Shown: piece by piece, positions 1-8,205 of the stretch
How the letters are laid out: every line of letters starts with the position of its first letter
How positions within the stretch are numbered: position 1 is the stretch's first letter
Source: Flavobacteriaceae bacterium
GTDB taxonomy: Bacteria > Bacteroidota > Bacteroidia > Flavobacteriales > Flavobacteriaceae
Length of the DNA: 64,000 nucleotides
Assembly (NCBI GenBank): GCA_947488595.1
Contig: CANKZI010000005.1
Span: forward strand, 29,376 to 93,375
Direction: 5' to 3'
Position numbers and translations under genes: made by a program
The notes under the pieces: model-generated
Database searches by the model: none
Seen by the model: only the letters and a program-made list of their open reading frames with translations
What the model was told of the DNA's origin: nothing

Positions 1-249
1 TGGTACTTTTGTATTTAACGTTAAAGATTTTTCTGTCAGTACTTTAAAGTCATTTTGTTGAATTAATTTTATAACATCATTACAACCTTCCAACAATTGA
101 TTTTTTAATTCATTGGAAATGAAAAAAGGTGTTTCTGCCATTCGAAATGTAGGCAAGTAATCAAAATCACGGGCTATATTATCCTGAAATTCTTGGTATT
201 TTTGATCGGTAAAACTTTCGTTAAAAAGGGTTCTGTATTTGTCAATCAT
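1..249 (-). CDS. N-terminal part of an unidentified protein, last visible gene of the amidoligase operon (cut by window edge)
   Basis: This gene is not in the ORF track because it runs off the window. On the minus strand an ATG at 249 opens a frame without stops for 83 codons, beginning MIDKYRTLFNESF. It is soluble-looking, with no signal peptide or membrane helix. It lies 80 bp downstream of the glutamine amidotransferase gene and in the same direction, so it is probably the fifth gene of that operon. I do not recognise the family from this N-terminus alone. By context it could be another ligase or a tailoring enzyme, but that is inference. The homogeneous codon use and the co-directional spacing support a real gene. 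Confidence 0.75.
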   Translation of the reverse strand, partial: MIDKYRTLFNESFTDQKYQEFQDNIARDFDYLPTFRMAETPFFISNELKNQLLEGCNDVIKLIQQNDFKVLTEKSLTLNTKVP

Positions 250-329
250 TTTTTTGGAATGGTATTAGGTACAGGCAGGATGTAAATTGTATCCGTACTT
301 TACACAATATTACAAACCACAAGATACAG

Positions 330-1160
330 CTAGTTGGATAGTATTTTTTTAGTTTTCATTAAATCATTAATGGCAATTCTAAGAAAATTGGGAATTAATG
401 TTTCGTTGGTTTTATAGATTTTATCACTGTCCAAAAGGTCTTCGAGCATGTTTCTGAATTTTCTCTTACCTTTCATTTTGCGGATTTTCTCCCTTTTTTC
501 CGCGTTTCGCAGATTGGCAATAAAACTAATAGGATCGGCTTCGGGATGAAATTGAGTACCCACAAGGTAGTCAGAAAATCGAACAGCCATAATTGCTCTT
601 TCATATTGCACATGGTCTCTTATTTTCTCGAGCGAAATAATTTTAGCACCTTTTTGAGCAAAAATTTTAAGATTGGGTTGCACCACTTGATAATCTCTTG
701 AATCGACGGCATAAAATGGATCTGCCAAACCTTCAAAAACGCCATCATTAAGGCCTTCTTTGGTTTTGTGAACAGTCATTACACCGAATGAGGTATCGTT
801 TCTTTTGTTAATTTCAGCAAGTCCAAAATGTTTGCACGCCATTTGAAACGAATGACAAATAAAAAGCATGTGCTTTTTTATTTGATTTTCGTTGTTCCAT
901 GCGGAAACTTCATCAATAAAAGCATAATATTTTTTGTCCCAAATTCCATTACCTTCTAAAGGATTTCCCGGACCACCAGTAGAAATGTAAATATCGTATT
1001 TTTTTACTTCGGGCAATTCAGATTTCCCTCTAACATCAAAAATTTTAAAACTCACAATTTGATTGAAACGATTTATAATGTCAATGAGACATCGCATTCC
1101 TTGATTGGATTCGCCATTGTACATGTCTAGAATCGCAATTTTTATGGTGTGATCTGTCAT
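330..1160 (-). CDS. Class I glutamine amidotransferase (GATase1) domain protein
   Basis: The protein has 276 residues and a class I glutamine amidotransferase fold. Such domains hydrolyse glutamine and pass ammonia to a partner synthase. The nucleophile elbow FICHSFQ places the catalytic Cys at about residue 102, and GTQFHPEAD supplies the His and Glu of the triad at about 205 and 207. A STGGPGNP turn near residue 60 is the usual oxyanion-region glycine motif. A Lys/Arg-rich stretch (about 220-235) and a helical tail follow the core. It is a stand-alone GATase, so the synthase partner is presumably one of the two ligases encoded just upstream (GCS2-type or ATP-grasp). Generic pipelines would probably call it GMP synthase-like, but no ATP-pyrophosphatase domain is present. 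The ammonia acceptor is unknown. Confidence 0.85.
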   Translation of the reverse strand: MTDHTIKIAILDMYNGESNQGMRCLIDIINRFNQIVSFKIFDVRGKSELPEVKKYDIYISTGGPGNPLEGNGIWDKKYYAFIDEVSAWNNENQIKKHMLFICHSFQMACKHFGLAEINKRNDTSFGVMTVHKTKEGLNDGVFEGLADPFYAVDSRDYQVVQPNLKIFAQKGAKIISLEKIRDHVQYERAIMAVRFSDYLVGTQFHPEADPISFIANLRNAEKREKIRKMKGKRKFRNMLEDLLDSDKIYKTNETLIPNFLRIAINDLMKTKKILSN

Positions 1161-1245
1161 ATTTTCTTTGTAATTTTTAAAACAAGATACTAATTTGTAA
1201 ATGTAATCAAATTTAAAATTTAAAAACGATGCAACTAAAATGGTA

Positions 1246-2355
1246 TTAAAGCCCTTTTGTAAATTCGCTTGTAATAAAATCGACTACTTTGGTTAAATCA
1301 TTCGTTTTTTCAAAAACCGCTAATTGTTTATCTGCACCAGTACCTTCTCGCATGATTTGATGCACATAACTGATTTGCTCACGACTGCCTAATTCATCGA
1401 CAACATCTTCGATAAATTCCAGCAATTCACCAATCAGTAATTTGGTTTCTACTTCTCTTTGCAAACCAAAATCAATCATATTTCCTTCGATGCCATAACG
1501 TGCAGCGCGGAATTTATTTTCTTTAATCAAGGCAATCCTATAAATATTAAAGCTGGTATTTTGCATAGTCAACTTGTAAAGTTTTGCCACAACTGCTTGT
1601 ATAATCGCTACGATACACATTGTTTCATCAACGGTCAGACTCATATCGCAAATTCGGAATTCAATAGTATCATAAAAAGGATGTAAACGCAAATCCCACC
1701 ATATTTTTTTGGGATTGTCGATACATTTGGTTTTTACTAACGTATCCAAATAATTGTCGTAGGCCGAAACCGAATCAAAATATTCGGGCAAACCAGTTCG
1801 TGGAAACTTATCAAAAACCTTGGTTCTAAAAGATTTGTAACCAGTTTGTCTGCCTTCCCAAAACGGCGAATTGGTAGAAAGTGCAAAAATATGAGGCAAA
1901 AAATAACACGCTTGGTTCATCAACTGCATCCCGATTTCACGGTTTTCGATTCCCACATGGCAGTGCATTCCGAAAATCAAATTGGAACGCGCGGCATCCT
2001 GCAATTCGTTAACAATCGTGTGGTAGCGCGGATCGTCGGTGATGGGTTGGTCTTGCCATCTCGAAAACGGATGTGTTCCAGCACCACCAACAACAAGTCC
2101 TTGTTGGTCTGCCAATTCAACAATTTTATTGCGTAGGAATTTTATCTCATCCTTGGCTTCGGCTACACTTTTACAAATATTAGTACCAACTTCAACAACC
2201 GATTGGTGCATTTCTGCTTTTACTTGCTCATTTAAAATTATTTTTGCTCCGTCAACAATTTTTGACAAATGCGAACGTAAATCTCGCGTACTCGGATCTA
2301 TAATTTGGTATTCTTCTTCGACACCGAGTGTGAAAACTGGTAATTTTTTTGTCAT
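1246..2355 (-). CDS. Carboxylate-amine ligase, YbdK/GCS2 family (COG2170)
   Basis: The protein has 369 residues, normal for the YbdK branch of the glutamate-cysteine ligase 2 family. These glutamine-synthetase-fold enzymes use ATP to join a carboxylate to an amine; YbdK-type proteins have weak gamma-glutamylcysteine ligase activity. The diagnostic N-terminal GVEEEYQIID is at about residue 11. HMHCHVGIENRE-like metal and substrate residues (seen as GMHCHVGIEN, about 128-138) and RLHPFYDTIEFRICDM (about 222-238) complete the fold signature. It sits between the ATP-grasp gene upstream and the GATase gene downstream, both within 70-85 bp. That context argues against housekeeping glutathione synthesis and for a dedicated amide or peptide product. 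The ligase family call is secure; the substrate is not known. Confidence 0.9.
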   Translation of the reverse strand: MTKKLPVFTLGVEEEYQIIDPSTRDLRSHLSKIVDGAKIILNEQVKAEMHQSVVEVGTNICKSVAEAKDEIKFLRNKIVELADQQGLVVGGAGTHPFSRWQDQPITDDPRYHTIVNELQDAARSNLIFGMHCHVGIENREIGMQLMNQACYFLPHIFALSTNSPFWEGRQTGYKSFRTKVFDKFPRTGLPEYFDSVSAYDNYLDTLVKTKCIDNPKKIWWDLRLHPFYDTIEFRICDMSLTVDETMCIVAIIQAVVAKLYKLTMQNTSFNIYRIALIKENKFRAARYGIEGNMIDFGLQREVETKLLIGELLEFIEDVVDELGSREQISYVHQIMREGTGADKQLAVFEKTNDLTKVVDFITSEFTKGL

Positions 2356-2425
2356 GATTTTAATGTGTCAATTTAAAAATGAGATAATTAGAAAATGAGA
2401 TAATTAGAAAATTTGATAATTTATA

Positions 2426-3367
2426 TTATTTGGCAGCATCTTTAATAAAAGTACCCCATGTCAAATTCATTACACCTGGTTTTTGTTTTTTTGCTGCAGC
2501 AATAGCCATTTTAGCAGATTCTTCGACTACCCATTCAAAATTTTCGGCACCAACTGAAGTTAATTCGGCATCGGGCGCTGGGTTTCCAAAATCAATTGCG
2601 TACGGAATACCATCACGAACTGCAAATTCTACTGTATTAAAATCATAACCTAAACCTTTGCAAAGTTTAATTGTATAATCTTTTACTGTTGCTAGTAATT
2701 TTTTATCAACTGGCGGCCCATTAATCACATAACGCAAATGGTGCGGATTTCGAGGCTCGTACTGCATGATTCTGACTGCTTTTCCGCCAAGGCAATACAC
2801 CCTAAAATATTCGGTAAATACAATCTCTTCTTGCAAAAGCATTACCAATTGTCCAGTTTCTTGGTGTTTTTGCCAAAACTCTTCTTTGTTTTCTATTCGA
2901 TAAACGTTTTTCCATCCGCCACCAGCATAAGGCTTCATATAGGCGGGAAATCCGATATAGTCAAAAATACCTTCCCAATCCATTGGAAAAGTCAAATTTC
3001 GAAATGATTTTGAAGTAGTATCGGTAGGATGTTCAGCCGATGGAAGAATCACGGTGTTAGGCAGCGGAACACCTAAAGTATCGGCCAAAGCGTTGTTGAA
3101 AAACTTGTCGTCGGCACTCCACCAAAACGGATTATTGATGACATTGGTTCCGGTTAAGGCCGCATTTTTTAGATAAGCACGATAAAAAGGAACATCTTGC
3201 GAAATACGGTCGATAATTACGGCATATTCGCCACCTTTATTTTGTACGACTTTATCTATTGATACCGCTTCGGCAATGATTCCTTTTTCATTTTTTGAGT
3301 TCACTCTGTCGATAAAGGCTTTCGGATAAGTATCTTCCATTCCAAATAAGATTCCAATTTTTTTCAT
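2426..3367 (-). CDS. ATP-grasp family ligase
   Basis: The protein has 313 residues and an ATP-grasp layout. There is a pre-ATP-grasp Rossmann-like start (KKIGILFGMEDTYP), then the central lysine segment AYMKPYAGGGWKNVY at about residues 140-155. The strand EYFRVYCLGGKAVRI and the metal-binding end YAIDFGNPAPD (about 265-275) follow. ATP-grasp enzymes make an acyl phosphate and couple it to an amine or thiol. It is the second gene of the operon, 45 bp after the esterase gene and 70 bp before the GCS2-type ligase. Having two different ATP-dependent amide-forming enzymes side by side suggests a two-step ligation, such as a dipeptide or modified amino acid. It is not D-Ala-D-Ala ligase or a recognisable RimK. 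The substrate is unknown. Confidence 0.82.
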   Translation of the reverse strand: MKKIGILFGMEDTYPKAFIDRVNSKNEKGIIAEAVSIDKVVQNKGGEYAVIIDRISQDVPFYRAYLKNAALTGTNVINNPFWWSADDKFFNNALADTLGVPLPNTVILPSAEHPTDTTSKSFRNLTFPMDWEGIFDYIGFPAYMKPYAGGGWKNVYRIENKEEFWQKHQETGQLVMLLQEEIVFTEYFRVYCLGGKAVRIMQYEPRNPHHLRYVINGPPVDKKLLATVKDYTIKLCKGLGYDFNTVEFAVRDGIPYAIDFGNPAPDAELTSVGAENFEWVVEESAKMAIAAAKKQKPGVMNLTWGTFIKDAAK

Positions 3368-3412
3368 AATAATTTGTTGAATAATTTTTAATATTGATAC
3401 GTATTTCTAGTT

Positions 3413-4126
3413 TTAAAAAAATTTAATTCTGGACAAATAATGTGGAAACATTTCTTTCCAAACTGGCCAATCGTGTTCTCTATCTTGTCGAATGTCTAAC
3501 CAATGGTCCACATTTCGGTCATTTAAAACTTTGCTTAATTTAAGATTGGCATCGAAACAAATATCCCAATTAGAAGTTCCAAGAACAATATCCATATTCC
3601 ATAATTCGTGGTCGTTCAATCCAAAAAGATAATCTTCGGGACTGTTGTAAAAAACGTCGTCATTATGAAAACCATCCATAAAACTTTTGATATTGAAAGC
3701 GCCGCCCATCGAAAAAACATGACTAATATAACCAGGATGTCTAAATGCAAAATTGACCGCATGATAACCTCCAAAGCTGCAACCTGCAACAGCAACTTTG
3801 CCAGAACCCGTATTGTTTTTTACGCGCTCGACAATTTCGTGACAAATCATCTTGTCATACCAAACGTGGTTTTTGATGCGATGAACTGGATGGATATTTT
3901 TATTATAAAAACTGTCTTTATCTATACTGTCTGGACAAAAAATCTGAATTAATCCTTGTTCAATGTACCATCGTGCAGATTCGATCAAACCTTGATCACG
4001 ATTTTCATGATAACTGCCCATCGATGTTGGAAAAAGTATTACTGGATAACCAGTATGGCCAAAAACTAGCATTTGAATATCGCGGTTCAAATTGGGGGAG
4101 TACCATTTGAAGTATTCTTCTTTCAT
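3413..4126 (-). CDS. Putative esterase, alpha/beta hydrolase fold (esterase D/PF00756-like)
   Basis: The protein has 237 residues and lacks a signal peptide, so it should be cytoplasmic. The nucleophile elbow AGCSFGGYHA puts the catalytic Ser at about residue 115, matching the GxSxGG of the esterase D family. REHDWPVW near the C-terminus (about 217-224) supplies the expected catalytic His. The opening EEYFKWYSPNLNRDIQML is the beta-sandwich-like start common in these proteins. It is the first gene of the amidoligase operon, with a putative promoter in the 313-bp gap upstream. A hydrolase in such an operon may release or trim the product or remove a protecting ester. Small-molecule esterase, peptidase-like or thioesterase activity are all possible. 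Confidence 0.82.
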   Translation of the reverse strand: MKEEYFKWYSPNLNRDIQMLVFGHTGYPVILFPTSMGSYHENRDQGLIESARWYIEQGLIQIFCPDSIDKDSFYNKNIHPVHRIKNHVWYDKMICHEIVERVKNNTGSGKVAVAGCSFGGYHAVNFAFRHPGYISHVFSMGGAFNIKSFMDGFHNDDVFYNSPEDYLFGLNDHELWNMDIVLGTSNWDICFDANLKLSKVLNDRNVDHWLDIRQDREHDWPVWKEMFPHYLSRIKFF

Positions 4127-4439
4127 GTATTCCTATTTTATTAATAAACAATTATAATAAAAATAAACAAGAATTGGGGGTTTTGGCTGCTTTTTGTTTT
4201 ATAATTATTGTAATGTTTGTATAAATGTATAAACTTTAACAAAATGGTAATAAATCTTGTAAAATTTACATTTGTTTTAAAATTCATCAAAAAAAGACCA
4301 TTTGTATGGAATTCAACTCATAAGAAAAAACAACAGTAAAATTCTTTTTTTTGGAAAGTAGGCGTTTTTATAAAAAATGATGTTGTTAATAAAAAAATAG
4401 GTTGGAGTTTTATAGGTGCCTTTTTATGCTGCAACCAAT
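4127..4439. other. 313-bp intergenic region, AT-rich, no gene
   Basis: No reading frame with coding character is visible. The stretch separates the conserved 132-residue gene from the esterase-led operon, both on the minus strand. It holds one plausible minus-strand promoter (listed separately), several poly-A/T runs and no convincing hairpin terminator. Its length and the promoter suggest the amidoligase operon is transcribed independently of the upstream gene. Confidence 0.6.
4261..4291 (-). promoter_or_regulatory. Putative promoter of the amidoligase operon
   Basis: On the minus strand TTTG (4288-4291) is followed after exactly 19 bp by TAAATTTT (4261-4268). This matches the Bacteroidota -33 TTTG and -7 TAnnTTTG pattern at all but the last base. 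It lies about 135 bp upstream of the esterase start, leaving a long leader. The match is by eye and the base composition is permissive, so confidence is limited. Confidence 0.35.
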
Positions 4440-4838
4440 CTACAATTGCAACTCAAATAACTGAACTTGATTTTTGAGTCGTTCGATAAGCATTGACATC
4501 ATTCTTTTATTGAGGTCAGAAGAGTTTTGAATGTAACGCTCATATTCGTCGATTGTAAACAATCCAAGGATAATTCCTTTTAACGAATTTCTAAATTTGA
4601 TGTCTCTTTGAATACTATTCTCGATAAATTGCAGTTTTTTTTGAAGCGAAAATTTATAAAAATCTGTTTTGCTTTTTGTAATATAATTTTTTAAAACATC
4701 GACAAGCAAATCATTTTGAAGCTTTAAAATAGGTCGCAACGTTTGGTTTTGAAAAAATTCGTCAGCGGTTGATTGCGCGCTAACTGTTCCGAGTATTTCG
4801 CCGCGAAACGATCTTATAAATTGGTCTCTTGTACTCAT
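4440..4838 (-). CDS. Conserved flavobacterial hypothetical protein (132 aa)
   Basis: The protein has 132 residues, is predicted almost entirely helical, and has no signal peptide. It opens MSTRDQFIRSFRGEILG and ends with an amphipathic helix MLIERLKNQVQLFEL. I recall close homologues across flavobacteria, sometimes labelled glyoxalase. I see none of the betaalphabetabetabeta repeats or metal ligands of the glyoxalase fold, so that label looks wrong. The gene stands alone, 79 bp downstream of the convergently unrelated stop of no gene; its upstream neighbour (M1 peptidase) is on the same strand. Its function is unknown. The regular helix pattern suggests a small protein-protein interaction domain, which is only inference. 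Confidence 0.75.
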   Translation of the reverse strand: MSTRDQFIRSFRGEILGTVSAQSTADEFFQNQTLRPILKLQNDLLVDVLKNYITKSKTDFYKFSLQKKLQFIENSIQRDIKFRNSLKGIILGLFTIDEYERYIQNSSDLNKRMMSMLIERLKNQVQLFELQL

Positions 4839-4917
4839 TTTTCTTTTAAAAATACAAAAACACCCAAAGCTAGGAAGGTTATCATTTTGTAGTTATCAAG
4901 AACTTATTAACCGATTG

Positions 4918-6552
4918 TTATTTAATTTCAGTGACAGTAATAAAAAAAGCGTCTTCTAAAACTTCAAAATCTTTCTTTCTTTTGATTTTTTGTTCCAGAA
5001 TTTTCCATTCATTTGTTGGTTGCAACCGCACTTCCTTTTTATTGATGATAGCAATAATTGGCATATTAAAATCAGTCACATCGGTTTGCCAACGGTAGGC
5101 AATTTTTTTATTTTTCCATTTCCATTCCAAAATAGGAATAGCAGTATACCTTAAATATTGATTAAAAATAGGTGTTAAATTGGAACCACTTTCTTTATTA
5201 AAAAATGTAATTACCGTTTCGGTATCTATGATTTGATGGCGGAAAGTAGTGGCGTAATTCAGTAGCAACTGCCACCATTTTTGGTCATCGTTGATGGTGT
5301 GCCGAATCGAATTGAGCATTAGTGCACCTTTATAATACATATCAGAAGAACCTTCATTATTGACTCCGTATTGACCAATAATCGGAATGTCATTGACAAC
5401 ATTTTGATGCAATCCGTTGGTATAAATTTGAGCACTTTTATAACCGTATTGACATTCTAAAAAAACTGATTCTGTATAGCAAGTAAAGCTTTCATGAATC
5501 CACATATCTGCAATATCCGACGAAGTGATGCTGTTGCCAAACCATTCGTGACCACTTTCGTGGATGATGATGAAGTCGAATAATTTTCCAATGTCAGTAC
5601 CAGATAAATCGCGACCAAGGTAACCTTTTTGATATTGGTTTCCGTAAGCAACAGCACTTTGATGTTCCATGCCTAAATAGGGCGTTTCGACCAATTTGTA
5701 ACCATCATTCTTGAAAGGATATTCTCCAAATTTCGACTGAAAACAATCCATCATCGGTTTGACTTCTTCAAATTGTATTCTCGCTTTGGCTTCGTTCTCG
5801 CGCAACACATAATAATCTAAATCGAGTCCTTTGTAATTTTCTCCAAAATGAGCATAATCGCCAATATTTATTGTAATTGCATAGTTATTAATTGGATTTT
5901 TCACTTCCCAATCCCAACGTGTATAGTCGTTTTGAAGTACTTGACTTCCTAAGAACCTTCCGTTCGACACGTTCATTAATCCGTTAGGTACCGCAACGCT
6001 TATGGTTGCACCATCATTGGGTTCATCAGATTGCGAATCTTTGCAAGGCCACCACAAACTCGCACCTGCGCTTTGCACTGCAACACCAATCCAATCTTTT
6101 TTATTGCTGTCTTTTTTAAAAATAAAACCACCATCCCAAGGCGCATTTTTTGCAATCAATGGATTTCCGGAGTAATAAAATTGTAAATTTTGTTCTGTGT
6201 TTTTTTCTAATACAACATCAAAGTTGATAAAAATAGCATTTAATTGTCTGTGGTATTTCAGTATTTTTTTATCCCAAACAATACTGTCGATTGTCATGTT
6301 TTCGTACAAATCCAACTGAATGGTATTAGTATTTTCAATAACTTTAAAACGAATGGTATTGGAACCAACTATTGATTTTTCGGTTGGATTTATTTTGATA
6401 TTCAAATCATAGTGCAGCACATCAAAACATGTTCTTTCAAATCGTAAACCGCCGTGAAGGGAATCTTTTTTGGTAAAAGTTGTTTGCGCAAAAAGATTTT
6501 GAACAAGCAGAAAAGCGATAAAAAAAATATTATTTTTCATTAATTTTTGCAT
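4918..6552 (-). CDS. Secreted M1 family zinc aminopeptidase-like metallopeptidase
   Basis: The protein has 544 residues with an N-terminal signal peptide (FFIAFLLVQNLFAQ), so it is exported to the periplasm or cell surface. The M1 zinc site is intact: IIHESGHEWFG at about residue 330 gives HExxH, and the third ligand Glu is in WIHESFTCYTE about 20 residues later. The exopeptidase loop usually reading GxMEN appears as YLGMEHQSAV, with His in place of Asn, which is common in the short Bacteroidota group. It is much shorter than PepN (about 870 aa) and lacks the large C-terminal helical domain. It follows the S41 peptidase gene by 29 bp, so the two are probably co-transcribed for peptide breakdown. 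Confidence 0.9.
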   Translation of the reverse strand: MQKLMKNNIFFIAFLLVQNLFAQTTFTKKDSLHGGLRFERTCFDVLHYDLNIKINPTEKSIVGSNTIRFKVIENTNTIQLDLYENMTIDSIVWDKKILKYHRQLNAIFINFDVVLEKNTEQNLQFYYSGNPLIAKNAPWDGGFIFKKDSNKKDWIGVAVQSAGASLWWPCKDSQSDEPNDGATISVAVPNGLMNVSNGRFLGSQVLQNDYTRWDWEVKNPINNYAITINIGDYAHFGENYKGLDLDYYVLRENEAKARIQFEEVKPMMDCFQSKFGEYPFKNDGYKLVETPYLGMEHQSAVAYGNQYQKGYLGRDLSGTDIGKLFDFIIIHESGHEWFGNSITSSDIADMWIHESFTCYTESVFLECQYGYKSAQIYTNGLHQNVVNDIPIIGQYGVNNEGSSDMYYKGALMLNSIRHTINDDQKWWQLLLNYATTFRHQIIDTETVITFFNKESGSNLTPIFNQYLRYTAIPILEWKWKNKKIAYRWQTDVTDFNMPIIAIINKKEVRLQPTNEWKILEQKIKRKKDFEVLEDAFFITVTEIK

Positions 6553-6581
6553 TGCAAGTTTTAAAAAAAAGCTTTAGAAAA

Positions 6582-8159
6582 TTAATTATTTGCATTTATA
6601 TCCTTTAAAACCCAATCCAATTCGGGGTCTTTATCATTGATTTTATCTTCAAACGTGGGAACGATTTCTTTATCAGGAAAGATACCACGACCCAAAATAT
6701 CGTTATTATGAAAAGGTTTGATGCACATCAATCCAACACGAACATTAATTTTTGAATTGGGTAATTGAATCAATGGCATTCGACCTGCAACGGTTCCGTT
6801 AAAAGCACCACCCGTTTCTTGACCTACAAAAAAAGCCCTTTTTGATCCTTTCAAGTTGGAAGATAAAATGCAAGAAGCCGAAAAACTACCTCCATTGATC
6901 AATACATATATTTTGCCTTTGAAAGCATTCAGGTCAACGTGCTGTGGTTTAGCATCTTTGGTGGTATAATTGTATTTTCCGTCTTCGGATTTGTGTACTT
7001 TAAAAAAAGTATAACCATAATACAGAGGAGAAAATATCACTTTTAGCGCTTTTGTACTTAAAGAACCTCCTTTAAAATAGTCAGCTTGCAACAGGCTTGT
7101 TTTTGAAACGACTTCTGATTTTTGTGAAAAAACAAAAGTTGAATCGGCCAAATAAGAATACAAATGAGCAATTTCTTGAAGACTACCGCCTGGATTATCT
7201 CTCAAATCGATAATTAAAGTTTTGGATTTAAAGTCTTTGATTTTCTTAAAACTTTGTCGGTAAAATCTATAAGGATTTCCAATCGAAAAACCATTTATTT
7301 TCATAATAGCAATGCTGCTGTCACTTTCGATAAACCTTAAATTGCGATTATAGTTTTTATTAACCTCGTTGTAACCATAGATGCTTTTCTTGGTTTTTTC
7401 GGCTTTTTGTTGCTCTTTTTTGGCTTTTTTTTCATGAACAGTCAAACGCTTTTTAGCTGGTTTATCTTCGGATTTGACCGAATCGACAATTTGTCGTTTT
7501 ATGGTCACTGTTTTTAGCGTATCAAGGAATTTGAATTCATAAACAATGCTGTCTTTGATGCCATTTTCGTTGGAATAATAGGAGGCGAAGTTTTTTGCTA
7601 ATCTCGATTTTTTAAAGGTTTGATTGAAACCATCTGAAGTAAATAGCATATTGTAATTTTGTAGTAATTCTGATGGATTTTGATTGTTAATAGCGACAAT
7701 TTCCGTTCCAGGTTGAATGGCTTTATTGTAGGATTTGTTTTTTAGGACATACAATTTATTATCATTAATTTCAAAATCAAATTGCGAAAATGGTCCAATT
7801 CCTTTTCTGGTCAAAGCCACACCTTCTTTTTTCGTCATCCTTTTCATATTAGGATAAACACTCATGTGCCCTTGTCTGACCGAAGCAATTATTGGACTTA
7901 TCTTTTTATAAAAGTCAAAACTTCGCATCGGTTTGGTAATGGTGGTCTTGAGGCTATCAAATTTATAATCCAAAGCTTCTTTGCTGATGTACCAATACAA
8001 ATTGGGATGCAGTTTTTTTAATTTTTTATAAGCAAAATCAGTATCGGATTTTAATTTTTTTTCAGACAATAATTGTTCTACTTGTTTGTTGTGATTTTTA
8101 ACCGAATTACATTGCGAAAAGAATACTATAATAAACGTGAAAAAAAAGATTTTCTTCAT
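6582..8159 (-). CDS. S41 family peptidase, lipoprotein
   Basis: The protein has 525 residues and starts with a lipoprotein-type signal (IIVFFSQCNS, Cys about 17). A PDZ-like middle region is followed by the S41 core: LIIDLRDNPGGS at about residues 314-325 and GGSFSASCILSS with the Ser nucleophile around 430. The segment that carries the catalytic Lys in CtpA-type enzymes (FGKG) reads ETGGAFNG here, so the Lys is absent. That places it with tricorn-like S41 proteins or makes it weakly active. A Lys/Glu-rich insertion (about 230-262) interrupts the domain between the PDZ-like part and the core. It is the first gene of a pair with the M1 peptidase. Confidence 0.87.
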   Translation of the reverse strand: MKKIFFFTFIIVFFSQCNSVKNHNKQVEQLLSEKKLKSDTDFAYKKLKKLHPNLYWYISKEALDYKFDSLKTTITKPMRSFDFYKKISPIIASVRQGHMSVYPNMKRMTKKEGVALTRKGIGPFSQFDFEINDNKLYVLKNKSYNKAIQPGTEIVAINNQNPSELLQNYNMLFTSDGFNQTFKKSRLAKNFASYYSNENGIKDSIVYEFKFLDTLKTVTIKRQIVDSVKSEDKPAKKRLTVHEKKAKKEQQKAEKTKKSIYGYNEVNKNYNRNLRFIESDSSIAIMKINGFSIGNPYRFYRQSFKKIKDFKSKTLIIDLRDNPGGSLQEIAHLYSYLADSTFVFSQKSEVVSKTSLLQADYFKGGSLSTKALKVIFSPLYYGYTFFKVHKSEDGKYNYTTKDAKPQHVDLNAFKGKIYVLINGGSFSASCILSSNLKGSKRAFFVGQETGGAFNGTVAGRMPLIQLPNSKINVRVGLMCIKPFHNNDILGRGIFPDKEIVPTFEDKINDKDPELDWVLKDINANN

Positions 8160-8205
8160 AAATGGGAATAAAATATAAAAATAATTCTACTTTTTAATTT
8201 AAAAG

